Shown here one piece after another: positions 44,105 through 52,229 of a DNA stretch of 64,000 nt. Within the stretch, counting starts at the first letter, position 1. Each line of letters opens with the position of its first letter. A model generated the notes under the pieces. It was not told where the DNA came from and did not search any database. It saw nothing but the letters and a program-made list of their open reading frames with translations. The stretch is from Planctomycetota bacterium (GTDB taxonomy: Bacteria; Planctomycetota; UBA1135; GCA-002686595): the NCBI GenBank assembly GCA_023150475.1, contig JAKLKU010000001.1, positions 354,638 to 418,637 on the forward strand, given 5' to 3'. Position numbers and translations under genes: made by a program.

Positions 44105-45364
44105 ATGTTCTCGCTCGAACACCACGCACCGTCGCTCCAGAGCCGCAACTACCGGCTGCTCTGGCTCGGCCAGGGCGTGTCGATGACCGGTTCGATGATG
44201 CAGAACGCGGCCGTGCTTTGGCACGTCTCGCTGCTCGCGGGCGACTCCGTCGGAGAGAAAGCCTCGGCGCTCGCGCTCGTCGGGCTCGTGAAGTTCGCGG
44301 CGATCGCCGTCTTCGCGCTGTTCGGCGGCGTGATCGCCGACGCGTTCGATCGACGCAAGCTGATGCTCGTCACGCAGAGCGCGATGGCGGTCTTCGCGCT
44401 CGGCCTCGCGTGGCTCGCGCACTCAGGCGTCGAAGCGACGTGGCCGATCTACGTGTTGACGTCGTTGACTTCCGCCGCGGGCGTGGTCGACGGGCCGGCG
44501 CGCCACGCGCTCCTGCCATCGCTCGTCCCGCCGCGGCACCTCGCGAACGCGATCACGCTGAACACGATCGTCTTCCACGTCGCGTTCGTCGGCGGGCCCG
44601 CGCTGACCGGGCCCGTCATGCAGTACGGCGGCCTCGAGTGGGTCTACTTCGCGAACGCCGTGTCGTTCGGCGCCGTCATCGTGGCCCTCTTCGCCATGCG
44701 CGACCTGCCGGCGCGGCCCGAGGCCGAACGAGGCCAAGTGACGCTCGCCGCCGCGTGGGAAGGCGTGCGGTTCGTCTTCCGCGTCGCGCTGATCCGTTCG
44801 AGCATGTTGCTCGACTTCTTCGCGACGTTCTTCGCGTCGGCGAAGGCGTTGTTGCCGATCTACGCGCAGGACATCCTGCACTGCGGCGAGTCGGGCTACG
44901 GCTGGCTCTACTCGGCCGAAGCGGTCGGCGCGCTGATCGGCGCCGCGTTCCTCGCGCGCGGCGCGGAGCGCATCGAGCGCCGAGGTCCGTGGCTCGTCTG
45001 CGCCGTGATCGCCTACGGGATCGCGACGATCGGCTTCGGCTTCGCGACGAGCTTCGCCGGCGCATTCGTCGCGCTCGCGGCGGGCGGCGTCGCCGACTCG
45101 GTCAGCATCGTGCTGCGCAACGTGATCCGCCAAGAGGAGACGCCCGACCGGCTGCGCGGTCGGATGACCAGCGTCAACATGATCTTCTTCATGGGCGGAC
45201 CGCAGCTTGGCGAATACGAAGCCGGAGTCGTCGCGACGTATTTCGGCGCGCCCGTGTCGGTGATCAGCGGCGGGATCGCGTGCGTGCTCGCGACCGCCGT
45301 GCTCGCGCTCGCGACGCCCGAACTCGTGCGCTATCGCCGCGCGCGACCTGCGCCGCCCTCGTGA
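44105..45364 (+). CDS. MFS transporter (MFS_3/EntS-like efflux type)
   Basis: A 419-residue inner-membrane permease with about 11-12 hydrophobic segments. The N-terminus SRNYRLLWLGQGVSMTGSMMQ and the loop FGGVIADAFDRRKLMLVTQ (between segments 2 and 3) are typical of the MFS_3 exporter group that contains EntS. RLRGRMTSVNMIFFMGGPQLG after segment 10 is likewise characteristic. The substrate is unknown. ATG 44105 is chosen; a longer frame overlaps the divergent protease gene. Confidence 0.9.
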   Translation: MFSLEHHAPSLQSRNYRLLWLGQGVSMTGSMMQNAAVLWHVSLLAGDSVGEKASALALVGLVKFAAIAVFALFGGVIADAFDRRKLMLVTQSAMAVFALGLAWLAHSGVEATWPIYVLTSLTSAAGVVDGPARHALLPSLVPPRHLANAITLNTIVFHVAFVGGPALTGPVMQYGGLEWVYFANAVSFGAVIVALFAMRDLPARPEAERGQVTLAAAWEGVRFVFRVALIRSSMLLDFFATFFASAKALLPIYAQDILHCGESGYGWLYSAEAVGALIGAAFLARGAERIERRGPWLVCAVIAYGIATIGFGFATSFAGAFVALAAGGVADSVSIVLRNVIRQEETPDRLRGRMTSVNMIFFMGGPQLGEYEAGVVATYFGAPVSVISGGIACVLATAVLALATPELVRYRRARPAPPS

Positions 45365-45446
45365 CGGGCCGCACTCGGGCCGCGGCGCGTTCGTGTCGCG
45401 GCGCTTCGCGCTTCGCGCGGCGCGCGGCGTCACACGCGCACGGAGG

Positions 45447-47501
45447 TCACTTGCACCAGCGATCGAGCCACGCGATCACGGTCTCGTGCCAGTACTTCGA
45501 GTTCTGGGGCTTGAGGATCCAGTGGTTCTCGTCGGGGAACACGACGAGCTTCGACGGGATGCCGCGGCGTTGCAGCGCGGTGAACGTCGAGATGCCCTGC
45601 GTGTAGACGACGCGGAAGTCGAGCTGGCCGTGCGTGACCAGGGTCGGCGTCTTCCAGTTCTGCACGAAGTCGATCGGGTTGTGCTTCGTGTAGCTCTCGG
45701 GATTCTCCCACGGAGTGCCGTGGTGCTCCCACTCGGGGAACCAGAGCTCTTCGGTGTCGTAGTACGCGAGCCGCTCGTCGAGGTTGCCCGAGTGACTGAC
45801 GAGCGCCTTGAACCGCTCGGTGTGGCCGGCGATCCAGTTGATCATGTACCCGCCGTAGCTCGCGCCGAGCGCCGCGCAGCGGTCCTGGTCGAGGAACGGG
45901 TACTTCGCGAGCGCCGCGTCGAGCCCCTTCATCAGGTCCTCGTACGGTTTGCCGCCCCAGTCGCCGCGGATCGAGTCCGTGAACGCCTGGCCGTAACCGG
46001 TCGAACCGTGGAAGTCGACCATCACTGCGGCGTAGCCCGCGCCGGCGTAGAACTGCGGGTTCCAGCGATAGTGGAAGTGGTCGCCGAACGAACCCTGCGG
46101 TCCGCCGTGGATCAGGAACGCGACCGGGTACTTCTTCGCCGGGTCGAAATCGATCGGCTTGACGAGGAAGCCGTACACGGTCTCGCCGTTCCAACCGGCG
46201 AACGAGAACTGCTCGAAGTCCCCCATGCGCGCGGACGCGACGCGCTCCGCGTTGATCTTGGTGATCGCTTGCGACTCTTTCGCGCCTTGGGCGAGCCAAC
46301 GGATCTCGACCGGCGACTTCAGCGTGTCGTGCAGGAAGTAGACGCCGTTCGCCGCCGGCACCGGACTGCCCGAAGTCCCGCGTTCGACGAGCTCCTTCAC
46401 CGCGCCGCTCGCGACGTCGAGCGAGAAGAGCGAGTGGTTGCCGACGTCGTCCGCCGTGGCGAAGAGCGTCTTCGCGTCGACGCTCCACGCGAGTTCGCTC
46501 GGGCTGCGATCCCAGTTCGGCGCGACTTCGCGCGTCTCGCCTGTCTGCCAGTTGCGCACGAGCACGCGCTGCCGGTCGGCTTCGTAACCCGGACGCGACA
46601 TCGCGAGGTACGCGAGCCATTTGCCGTCCGCCGAGAAGTTGGGCGCGTCGTCGACCGCCTGATTGGCTTCGGTCAGGCACTTGGGCGCCGCGGAGCCGTC
46701 GGCCGGCGCGGACCAGAGATCGAGATCGGTCGACCACGCGGCTTCGCGGCCGACGTGCTTGCAGACGAACACGACCGTCGAGCCATCCGGGTGGACGGCG
46801 ATCTGTTCGGAGCCGCCGAACGGATGCGTCGGAGCGTCGGCGTCGATGCCTTTCATCAGGTCCACCGGCTCGCCGCCGCCGTCGGCCCACACGAAGACGT
46901 GACTGCGCTTCCCGTCTTCCCAGGTGTCCCAGTGGCGGAAGAGCAGTTCGTCGTACACCCGCGCGGAGACCTTGCTCTTCGCTTGCGCTTCGTCCTTCGC
47001 GACGCTGTCGGCGAGCGTCTTCGCATCGACCCACACGTCGAGCGCGAGCGCGAACCGTCGATCGTCGCCGAACGGCCGGTAGGCGTTGACGTCGATGGGC
47101 AAGTCGGTGACTTGCCGCGGCTCGCCGCCGTCGAGCGCGATGCGCCAGAGCTGCTGCGAGCCCGATCGCGTCGACAGGAAGAAGAGACTCTTTCCGTCCT
47201 TCGAGAACTGCGGCGCCGTGTCCGCCGCGTCGTGCGTCGTCAGGCGCCGCAGCGTCGCGCCGTCGCTCGAGACGACCCAGAGATCGAAGCGACCGCGATT
47301 CGCGTCGACGTCGGTCGTGCGCAGGCTGAACGCGAGCCACTTGCCGTCCGGCGACAGCGTCGGCTCGCCGATGCGTTGCATCGCCAGCATGTCCGCGATC
47401 GAGAATGGATGCGTCTCTGCGCCGTTCGAGTTCGCGAGCGGCGCGAAGGTCGAGATCAACGCGGGGACGACGAGCGAAGCGACGGTCGAAGCGAAGCGCA
47501 T
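45447..47501 (-). CDS. Secreted S9 prolyl oligopeptidase-family peptidase (acylaminoacyl-peptidase-like)
   Basis: 684 residues with a signal peptide (TVASLVVPALISTFAPLA). The N-terminal ~400 residues are a WD40-like beta-propeller (GEPTLSPDGKWLAFSLR, QFSKDGKSLFFLSTRSG, NFSADGKWLAYLAM). The catalytic alpha/beta-hydrolase domain has LIHGGPQGSFGDH, ALGASYGGYMINW (Ser), HGQLDFRVVY (Asp) and PDENHWILKP (His). It likely digests imported or periplasmic peptides. It has an excellent ribosome site, GGAGGAAACC before ATG 47501. It converges with the MFS gene. Confidence 0.93.
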   Translation of the reverse strand: MRFASTVASLVVPALISTFAPLANSNGAETHPFSIADMLAMQRIGEPTLSPDGKWLAFSLRTTDVDANRGRFDLWVVSSDGATLRRLTTHDAADTAPQFSKDGKSLFFLSTRSGSQQLWRIALDGGEPRQVTDLPIDVNAYRPFGDDRRFALALDVWVDAKTLADSVAKDEAQAKSKVSARVYDELLFRHWDTWEDGKRSHVFVWADGGGEPVDLMKGIDADAPTHPFGGSEQIAVHPDGSTVVFVCKHVGREAAWSTDLDLWSAPADGSAAPKCLTEANQAVDDAPNFSADGKWLAYLAMSRPGYEADRQRVLVRNWQTGETREVAPNWDRSPSELAWSVDAKTLFATADDVGNHSLFSLDVASGAVKELVERGTSGSPVPAANGVYFLHDTLKSPVEIRWLAQGAKESQAITKINAERVASARMGDFEQFSFAGWNGETVYGFLVKPIDFDPAKKYPVAFLIHGGPQGSFGDHFHYRWNPQFYAGAGYAAVMVDFHGSTGYGQAFTDSIRGDWGGKPYEDLMKGLDAALAKYPFLDQDRCAALGASYGGYMINWIAGHTERFKALVSHSGNLDERLAYYDTEELWFPEWEHHGTPWENPESYTKHNPIDFVQNWKTPTLVTHGQLDFRVVYTQGISTFTALQRRGIPSKLVVFPDENHWILKPQNSKYWHETVIAWLDRWCK

Positions 47502-48003
47502 GGTTTCCTCCGGCGAAAAGAGCGCGGAGGATAGGCGAGACGCGTGAGCCGGCAAAGCGACACGCTCGCTCGCGCCGGCGTGCGCGCCGGATTCACGCGC
47601 TTCGAACGCAGCGGGAAGTCGCGCACCGCCCCCGCGGGCGACTCACCGGCGTTCGAGTGGACTCGAGGCCGCGTCGATGGCGCTCGCGCGTGTGAGATCG
47701 AGCGAACTCAGAGTCTCGGCGACTCTCGAGAAGTCCGGCGCAGACGCGAGCGACCTGCACGGAGCAAGACGTCGGAGGAGAGAGTGGTCGATCGAACCAG
47801 GAGGGAGACTCGTTGCGATACGGGGAGCGAGTGGTTCGGATGTGACTCGCATCTGCGCCGGACGCGCAAAACTAAGCCGACGTCCGCGACCGAGGGGTGA
47901 AACCGCATTCATCTCCGAGCCCCGCGCCGCGCGGGCCCGTTTCGATGTTGCAACGCACTGCTCGCACTTGCTCATTCGAGTCGCGAACCGCGACGATGCG
48001 GCG
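47502..48003. other. Divergent intergenic region, no gene supported
   Basis: About 500 bases between the S9 peptidase and radical SAM genes. A plus-strand frame runs from 47677 into the radical SAM gene but its extra 109 residues have no family match and a composition like translated non-coding DNA. Both promoters should lie here; I could not place them. Confidence 0.5.
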
Positions 48004-49041
48004 ATGACGGCGGCCCCGCGACACGTCTCGAATCCGCCGAACCCGTGGCTCTCGGGGCACGTCGAGTGGCTCGAAGCGCCGCCGCCGGTCGCGCTGCAGG
48101 TGTACGAGGAGGACGCTCGTTCGATCCTCGCCGAGAACGAGTCGCCCGACGTGCCGTTTCGCTGGAGCCTGAACCCGTATCGCGGTTGCCAACACGCGTG
48201 TGCGTACTGCTACGCCCGGCCCTACCACCAGTACCTCGGCTTCGGCGCGGGCACCGATTTCGACGCGCGCATCGTCGTGAAGCGCAACGCGGCCGAGCGG
48301 CTCGCCGCGACGTTCGCGCAGCGCGCGTGGCGGCGCGAGTCGATCGCGTTCTCGGGAGCGACCGATTGTTATCAGCCGCTCGAAGCATCGTACGGTCTGA
48401 CGCGTGCGTGCCTCGAAGTGTGTGCTCGCGCGTCGAACCCGCTCGCGATCGTCACGAAGAGCGCGCTCGTGCGGCGCGACGTCGACGTACTCGGGGCACT
48501 CGCGCGGCGGGGGCTCGCGAAAGTGTTCGTTTCGATCCCCTTCGCGAACCCCGAGCATGCGCGCGCACTCGAGCCGTTCGCGCCGGAACCGAAGAAGCGG
48601 TTCGAGACGTTGCGCGTGCTCTCGGAAGCAGGCGTGCCGACCGGTGTGTCGATCTCCCCGCTCGTGCCGGGCCTCAACGACGCGGACATCCCGACGATCC
48701 TGGAGCGAGCGCGGGCCGCCGGAGCCAGCGCCGCGTTCATGCTGCTCCTGCGTCTGCCGAACGAAGTGCGCGAAGTGTTCGTGGAGCGACTGCGCAGCGC
48801 GCTGCCGCTGCGCGCGGAGCGCGTGCTCGCCGCGTGGGAGGAGCTGCGGAACACGGGCGGGAACTTCGGCGAGCGCATGCGCGGCAAAGGCGCGCGTTGG
48901 GAGACGATCCGGAACCTCTACGCCGTCACGGCGCGCAAGCTCGGCTACGAGGCGATCGGCGACGAGTGCCGCCCGGAATCGCCGATCGCGCCGCTCGAAA
49001 TGCCCGAACGCGGGCCGCGGCAAGGCGACCTCTTCCGCTGA
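48004..49041 (+). CDS. PA0069/SplB-like radical SAM protein
   Basis: A 345-residue radical SAM enzyme. RWSLNPYRGCQHACAYCYARPYH contains the CxxxCxxC cluster motif near residue 60, and IAFSGATDCYQPLE, LAIVTKSALVRRD and PTGVSISPLVPGLND are family marks. The group resembles spore photoproduct lyase (SplB) in the core but its reaction is unknown. It ends in RGPRQGDLFR, a common tail. Start ATG 48004. It is convergent with the first sulfatase-like gene 13 bases away. Confidence 0.9.
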   Translation: MTAAPRHVSNPPNPWLSGHVEWLEAPPPVALQVYEEDARSILAENESPDVPFRWSLNPYRGCQHACAYCYARPYHQYLGFGAGTDFDARIVVKRNAAERLAATFAQRAWRRESIAFSGATDCYQPLEASYGLTRACLEVCARASNPLAIVTKSALVRRDVDVLGALARRGLAKVFVSIPFANPEHARALEPFAPEPKKRFETLRVLSEAGVPTGVSISPLVPGLNDADIPTILERARAAGASAAFMLLLRLPNEVREVFVERLRSALPLRAERVLAAWEELRNTGGNFGERMRGKGARWETIRNLYAVTARKLGYEAIGDECRPESPIAPLEMPERGPRQGDLFR

Positions 49042-49054
49042 CGCGCGCGTGCAC

Positions 49055-50578
49055 TCAGCGCGCGTACCCGAGCTTGCGCAGCTCGTCGAATGCGCCTTCT
49101 TCGAGCTCCCCCATCGGCAGAGTCTGCCAGCGGGCTCGCACGGCGGCACATTCGGACTCGTGCACGGCGAGCTCACCGACGAACGCTTCGAGTCGCGCGG
49201 TGTGCTCGGGCAGCGCGGCGAGATCGGTGCGTTCCAGAGGATCGTTCGTGCGGTCGTAGAGTTCGACCGTCGCGGCGGCGCCTTTCTTCGTCGCGATCAC
49301 GGTGAAGCGCTCGTCGCGGCGCGCACGGACGAAATCGAGCGGCTCAGGACCGTTCGGACCGTTCCGCCAGCGCCACACGAATTCGCTCCACACCGCGCGC
49401 GGCGGTTCGTCGACGCCGCGCAGGAGTGCGGCGAGCGAGCGCCCCTGCATCTCGGGCGGCGCGGCGAGACCCGCGAGCTCGCAGACGGTCGGTGCCACGT
49501 CGATCAAACCGACCGGCGCGCGGACGCGGCGCGGCGCGAGCCCAGGACCACGCACGGCGAGCGGCACGTGCACGAGCTCGCGGTGCAGCTTGCCCGGATG
49601 CTCGAAGTAACCACGTTCGCCGAAACCTTCGCCGTGATCGGAGAGCACGATCACGAGCGTGCGTTCGGCGAGCCCGCGGCGTTCGAGCGCGGCGAGCATC
49701 GTCGCGAGTGCATCGTCGGTCGTACGCACGTCGCCCGCGTAGAGGGCCTTCAAGTGCTCGAGCTCGCGCGGATCGTCGGGATCGACGTAGCCCCAGAACT
49801 GCCACGGCGTGTGCTTCGCCATGCGCTGTCGCGTGGGACTCGCGTCAGGGCCCGGCGCGGGAGGACCGGGCTCGCCGCTCGTCATCGCGCGGACGTAGGC
49901 CTCGCGGTACGGGATCGGCCCGTCGTAGTCGGGATCGAACGCGCGGTCCCACGGCGGCGGCGGCGCGTAGGGCGCGTGCGGCAGGTACGTGTGCAGGAAG
50001 AGGAAGAACGGTTCGTCCGCGTGCGCGTCGAGCCACGCTTCGCTCTGCGCGAAGTCGAAGAGCCGCTCGGCGTTCGCGTTCATGCCGTTCTTCGGTTTGC
50101 CGTCGTACCACTCGAAGCCTTGGTCGAAGCCGAGGCTCTGCGTGAGGTTGCCGCCGCCGTGGAACGCCGCAGTGCGCCAACCGCCGGCGCGGAAGACTTC
50201 GGAGAGCGTCGTGACGGCGGGATCGACGCGCCATTGCACCGATTCTTCGCCCTCTTCGGCCTTCGCGCGGATCGCTTCGCCCATCAAGTTGACCACGCGG
50301 TGCACGCTCGGCTGGAGCGACGTGAAGAGCGTCATGTGCGACGGCGCGGTCATCGGCGCTTGCGAGAACGCGGACTCGAACACGACGCTCTGCGCGGCGA
50401 AGCGATCGAACGTCGGCGACGTCGGACGTGCTTCGCCGTACGCACCGAGCGCGTCGGCGCGCAGCGTGTCGAGCGACACGATCACGACGTTGAGCTTCTC
50501 CTGGCGCGGCTCGCCGCAGCCGAGGAACGCGGGAGACGCAGCGAGCGCGAACAGCCACGCGGGCGCGCGCCGGCTCAC
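49055..50578 (-). CDS. Sulfatase-like alkaline-phosphatase-superfamily lipoprotein (second of pair)
   Basis: 507 residues. A signal-like N-terminus (PAWLFALAASPAFLGCGEP) suggests a lipoprotein, though the lipobox FLGC is not ideal. The AP-superfamily core shows VVIVSLDTLRADALGAYG (metal Asp pair), LHTYLPHAPYAPPP, VLSDHGEGFGERG and FEHPGKLHRELVHVPL. The nucleophile position reads PMTAPSHMTLFTSL: Thr where true sulfatases have Cys or Ser (C/S-x-P-S/A-R), and His instead of Arg. A formylglycine sulfatase is therefore unlikely; phosphoesterase or transferase chemistry with Thr is possible. GTG 50578 overlaps the stop of the upstream paralogue by four bases (GTGA). Confidence 0.85.
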   Translation of the reverse strand: MSRRAPAWLFALAASPAFLGCGEPRQEKLNVVIVSLDTLRADALGAYGEARPTSPTFDRFAAQSVVFESAFSQAPMTAPSHMTLFTSLQPSVHRVVNLMGEAIRAKAEEGEESVQWRVDPAVTTLSEVFRAGGWRTAAFHGGGNLTQSLGFDQGFEWYDGKPKNGMNANAERLFDFAQSEAWLDAHADEPFFLFLHTYLPHAPYAPPPPWDRAFDPDYDGPIPYREAYVRAMTSGEPGPPAPGPDASPTRQRMAKHTPWQFWGYVDPDDPRELEHLKALYAGDVRTTDDALATMLAALERRGLAERTLVIVLSDHGEGFGERGYFEHPGKLHRELVHVPLAVRGPGLAPRRVRAPVGLIDVAPTVCELAGLAAPPEMQGRSLAALLRGVDEPPRAVWSEFVWRWRNGPNGPEPLDFVRARRDERFTVIATKKGAAATVELYDRTNDPLERTDLAALPEHTARLEAFVGELAVHESECAAVRARWQTLPMGELEEGAFDELRKLGYAR

Positions 50579-52041
50579 TTCACGTACCCCAACGCACGCA
50601 GTTCGTCGACGGTCTCGGCGCCGAGATCCGCCGACTCGCGGCCGTCGAACCGCCGCGCGAGCGCGCCGCACGCTTCGCGGTGGCGCAGCATCGCCGCGCG
50701 CAAGCGCTCGAGCACCGCTGCGTGCGCCGGATCGGCGTGCACGTCGACGCGTTCGCCGGGATCGGTGCGTCGATCGTAGAGCTCCTCGCGCTCTCGGCCC
50801 TGGTTCGACCAGAGGTACGTCCACGACTCCGTGCGCAGCGTGTACGTCGCTTCGACGGGCGCCGGCGAACCGTCGGGCGTGTTCGTCGTCCACGCCGTGA
50901 CGTGTTCCGACACCACCGGCCGATCGGCGCCTTCGCCGTCGAACAGTTCGACGAGCGACGTGCCTTGCACGGTCGCGGGCACGGAGAGCCCGACGAGCTC
51001 GAGCACGGTCGGCAACACGTCGAGCGTCGAGACCTGCGCGGCGACGCGCTGTGGCGCGCGACCCGGCATGCGGAACACGAGCGGCACGTGAGTGTGCTCG
51101 ACGTAGAGCCGGCCGGGATGTTCGAAGCCGCCGTGCTCTTGGAACTCCTCGCCGTGATCGGAGAGCACGATCACGAGCGTGCGTTCGTCGAGCTCGAGAC
51201 GCGCGAGTGCGTCGAGCAGAGTCTTCAGCGCGTCGTCGGCGTAACGCACGTCTCCGGCGTACGCGCGCCGCAGGTGCTCGACCTCCCGCGGGTCGCCACG
51301 ATCGAGCTTGCCCCAGTAGCGCTGGAACCGCACGGCGTAGTTCTCGCTCGCTTGCCGGTAGAACGCGGCGCGATCGGTCGGGATCGGCCCTGCGTAGTCC
51401 GGATCGAACGCGCGGTCCCAGGGCGGCGGCGGCAAGTAGGGCGAATGCGGCACGTACGTGTGCAGGAACGCGAAGAACGGGCCGTCGCGGTGCGCCTCGA
51501 TCCACTCGAGCGCGCGCGTCGGGTCGAACAAGCGCTCGCGGTTGCCGTTCATGCCGTTGTCGGCGGAGTCGTCGAACGTCTCGAAGCCCGAGCCGAAGCC
51601 GGTCTCGCCGTTCAAGTTGCCGCCGCCTACGAACGCGCCGGTGCGATAGCCGGCGTTCGCGAGCAGTTGCGCGAGCGTCGGCACCCGCGGGTCGAGTCGG
51701 AACCGCGCATACTCTGGCTTGTCGGCGCCGGCGACGCCGTCGAGGAAGAAGTTGGCGTTGCTGATGCGGTGCACGGTCGGCGCGAGCGACGTCAGGATCG
51801 ACATGTGCGCCGGCGCCGTGACGCCTGCGGGGCTCAGCGCGCGCTCGAACACGACCGCATCACGGGCGAACGCGTCGAACGTCGGCGACGTCGGCCGCGA
51901 CTCGCCGTAGGCGCCGAGCGCGTCGGCGCGCAACGTGTCGATCGAGATCAGGACGACGTTGAGCGGCCGCTCGTCGACGCCCGGCGAACACGCGACGAGC
52001 GTCGCGCACACGATTCCTACGCTCCACGCACGACGATGCAT
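50575..52041 (-). CDS. Sulfatase-like alkaline-phosphatase-superfamily lipoprotein (first of pair)
   Basis: 488 residues; signal with lipobox LVACSP (Cys ~18). It is a close paralogue of the downstream gene: VVLISIDTLRADALGAYGES, LHTYVPHSPYLPPP, VLSDHGEEFQEHGGFEHPGRLYVEHTHVPL, and the C-terminal DELRALGYVK. The nucleophile segment is AGVTAPAHMSILTSL, again Thr in place of Cys/Ser. The two probably arose by tandem duplication and are translated together. ATG 52041 follows GGGGGC. It is divergent from the thioredoxin-fold protein gene. Confidence 0.85.
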   Translation of the reverse strand: MHRRAWSVGIVCATLVACSPGVDERPLNVVLISIDTLRADALGAYGESRPTSPTFDAFARDAVVFERALSPAGVTAPAHMSILTSLAPTVHRISNANFFLDGVAGADKPEYARFRLDPRVPTLAQLLANAGYRTGAFVGGGNLNGETGFGSGFETFDDSADNGMNGNRERLFDPTRALEWIEAHRDGPFFAFLHTYVPHSPYLPPPPWDRAFDPDYAGPIPTDRAAFYRQASENYAVRFQRYWGKLDRGDPREVEHLRRAYAGDVRYADDALKTLLDALARLELDERTLVIVLSDHGEEFQEHGGFEHPGRLYVEHTHVPLVFRMPGRAPQRVAAQVSTLDVLPTVLELVGLSVPATVQGTSLVELFDGEGADRPVVSEHVTAWTTNTPDGSPAPVEATYTLRTESWTYLWSNQGREREELYDRRTDPGERVDVHADPAHAAVLERLRAAMLRHREACGALARRFDGRESADLGAETVDELRALGYVK

Positions 52042-52229
52042 GCCCCCATCTTCGCGGTGGAACGTGACCGGACAAGGCCTAGGGACTAGCGCGTCGTCCC
52101 GCGGCCTGGCGTTCCCGGACCCGGACGAGCCCCGGCGGCACGCCGCGGTTGCCGCCCGCACGCGTCCGTGTCAGATTCGGCCGCCCGCGTCCCCACCCGC
52201 CCTTCGAGCGTCGCAGAAAGAGCCCGACC

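Noticed and set aside
41251..45606. A 1451-residue plus-strand open frame over the subtilisin and MFS genes
   Set aside because: Both underlying genes have clear family motifs in other frames. The long frame is a by-product of very high GC content.
47677..48003. 109-residue N-terminal extension of the radical SAM protein
   Set aside because: Family members begin close to the ATG at 48004. The extension reads like translated intergenic DNA.
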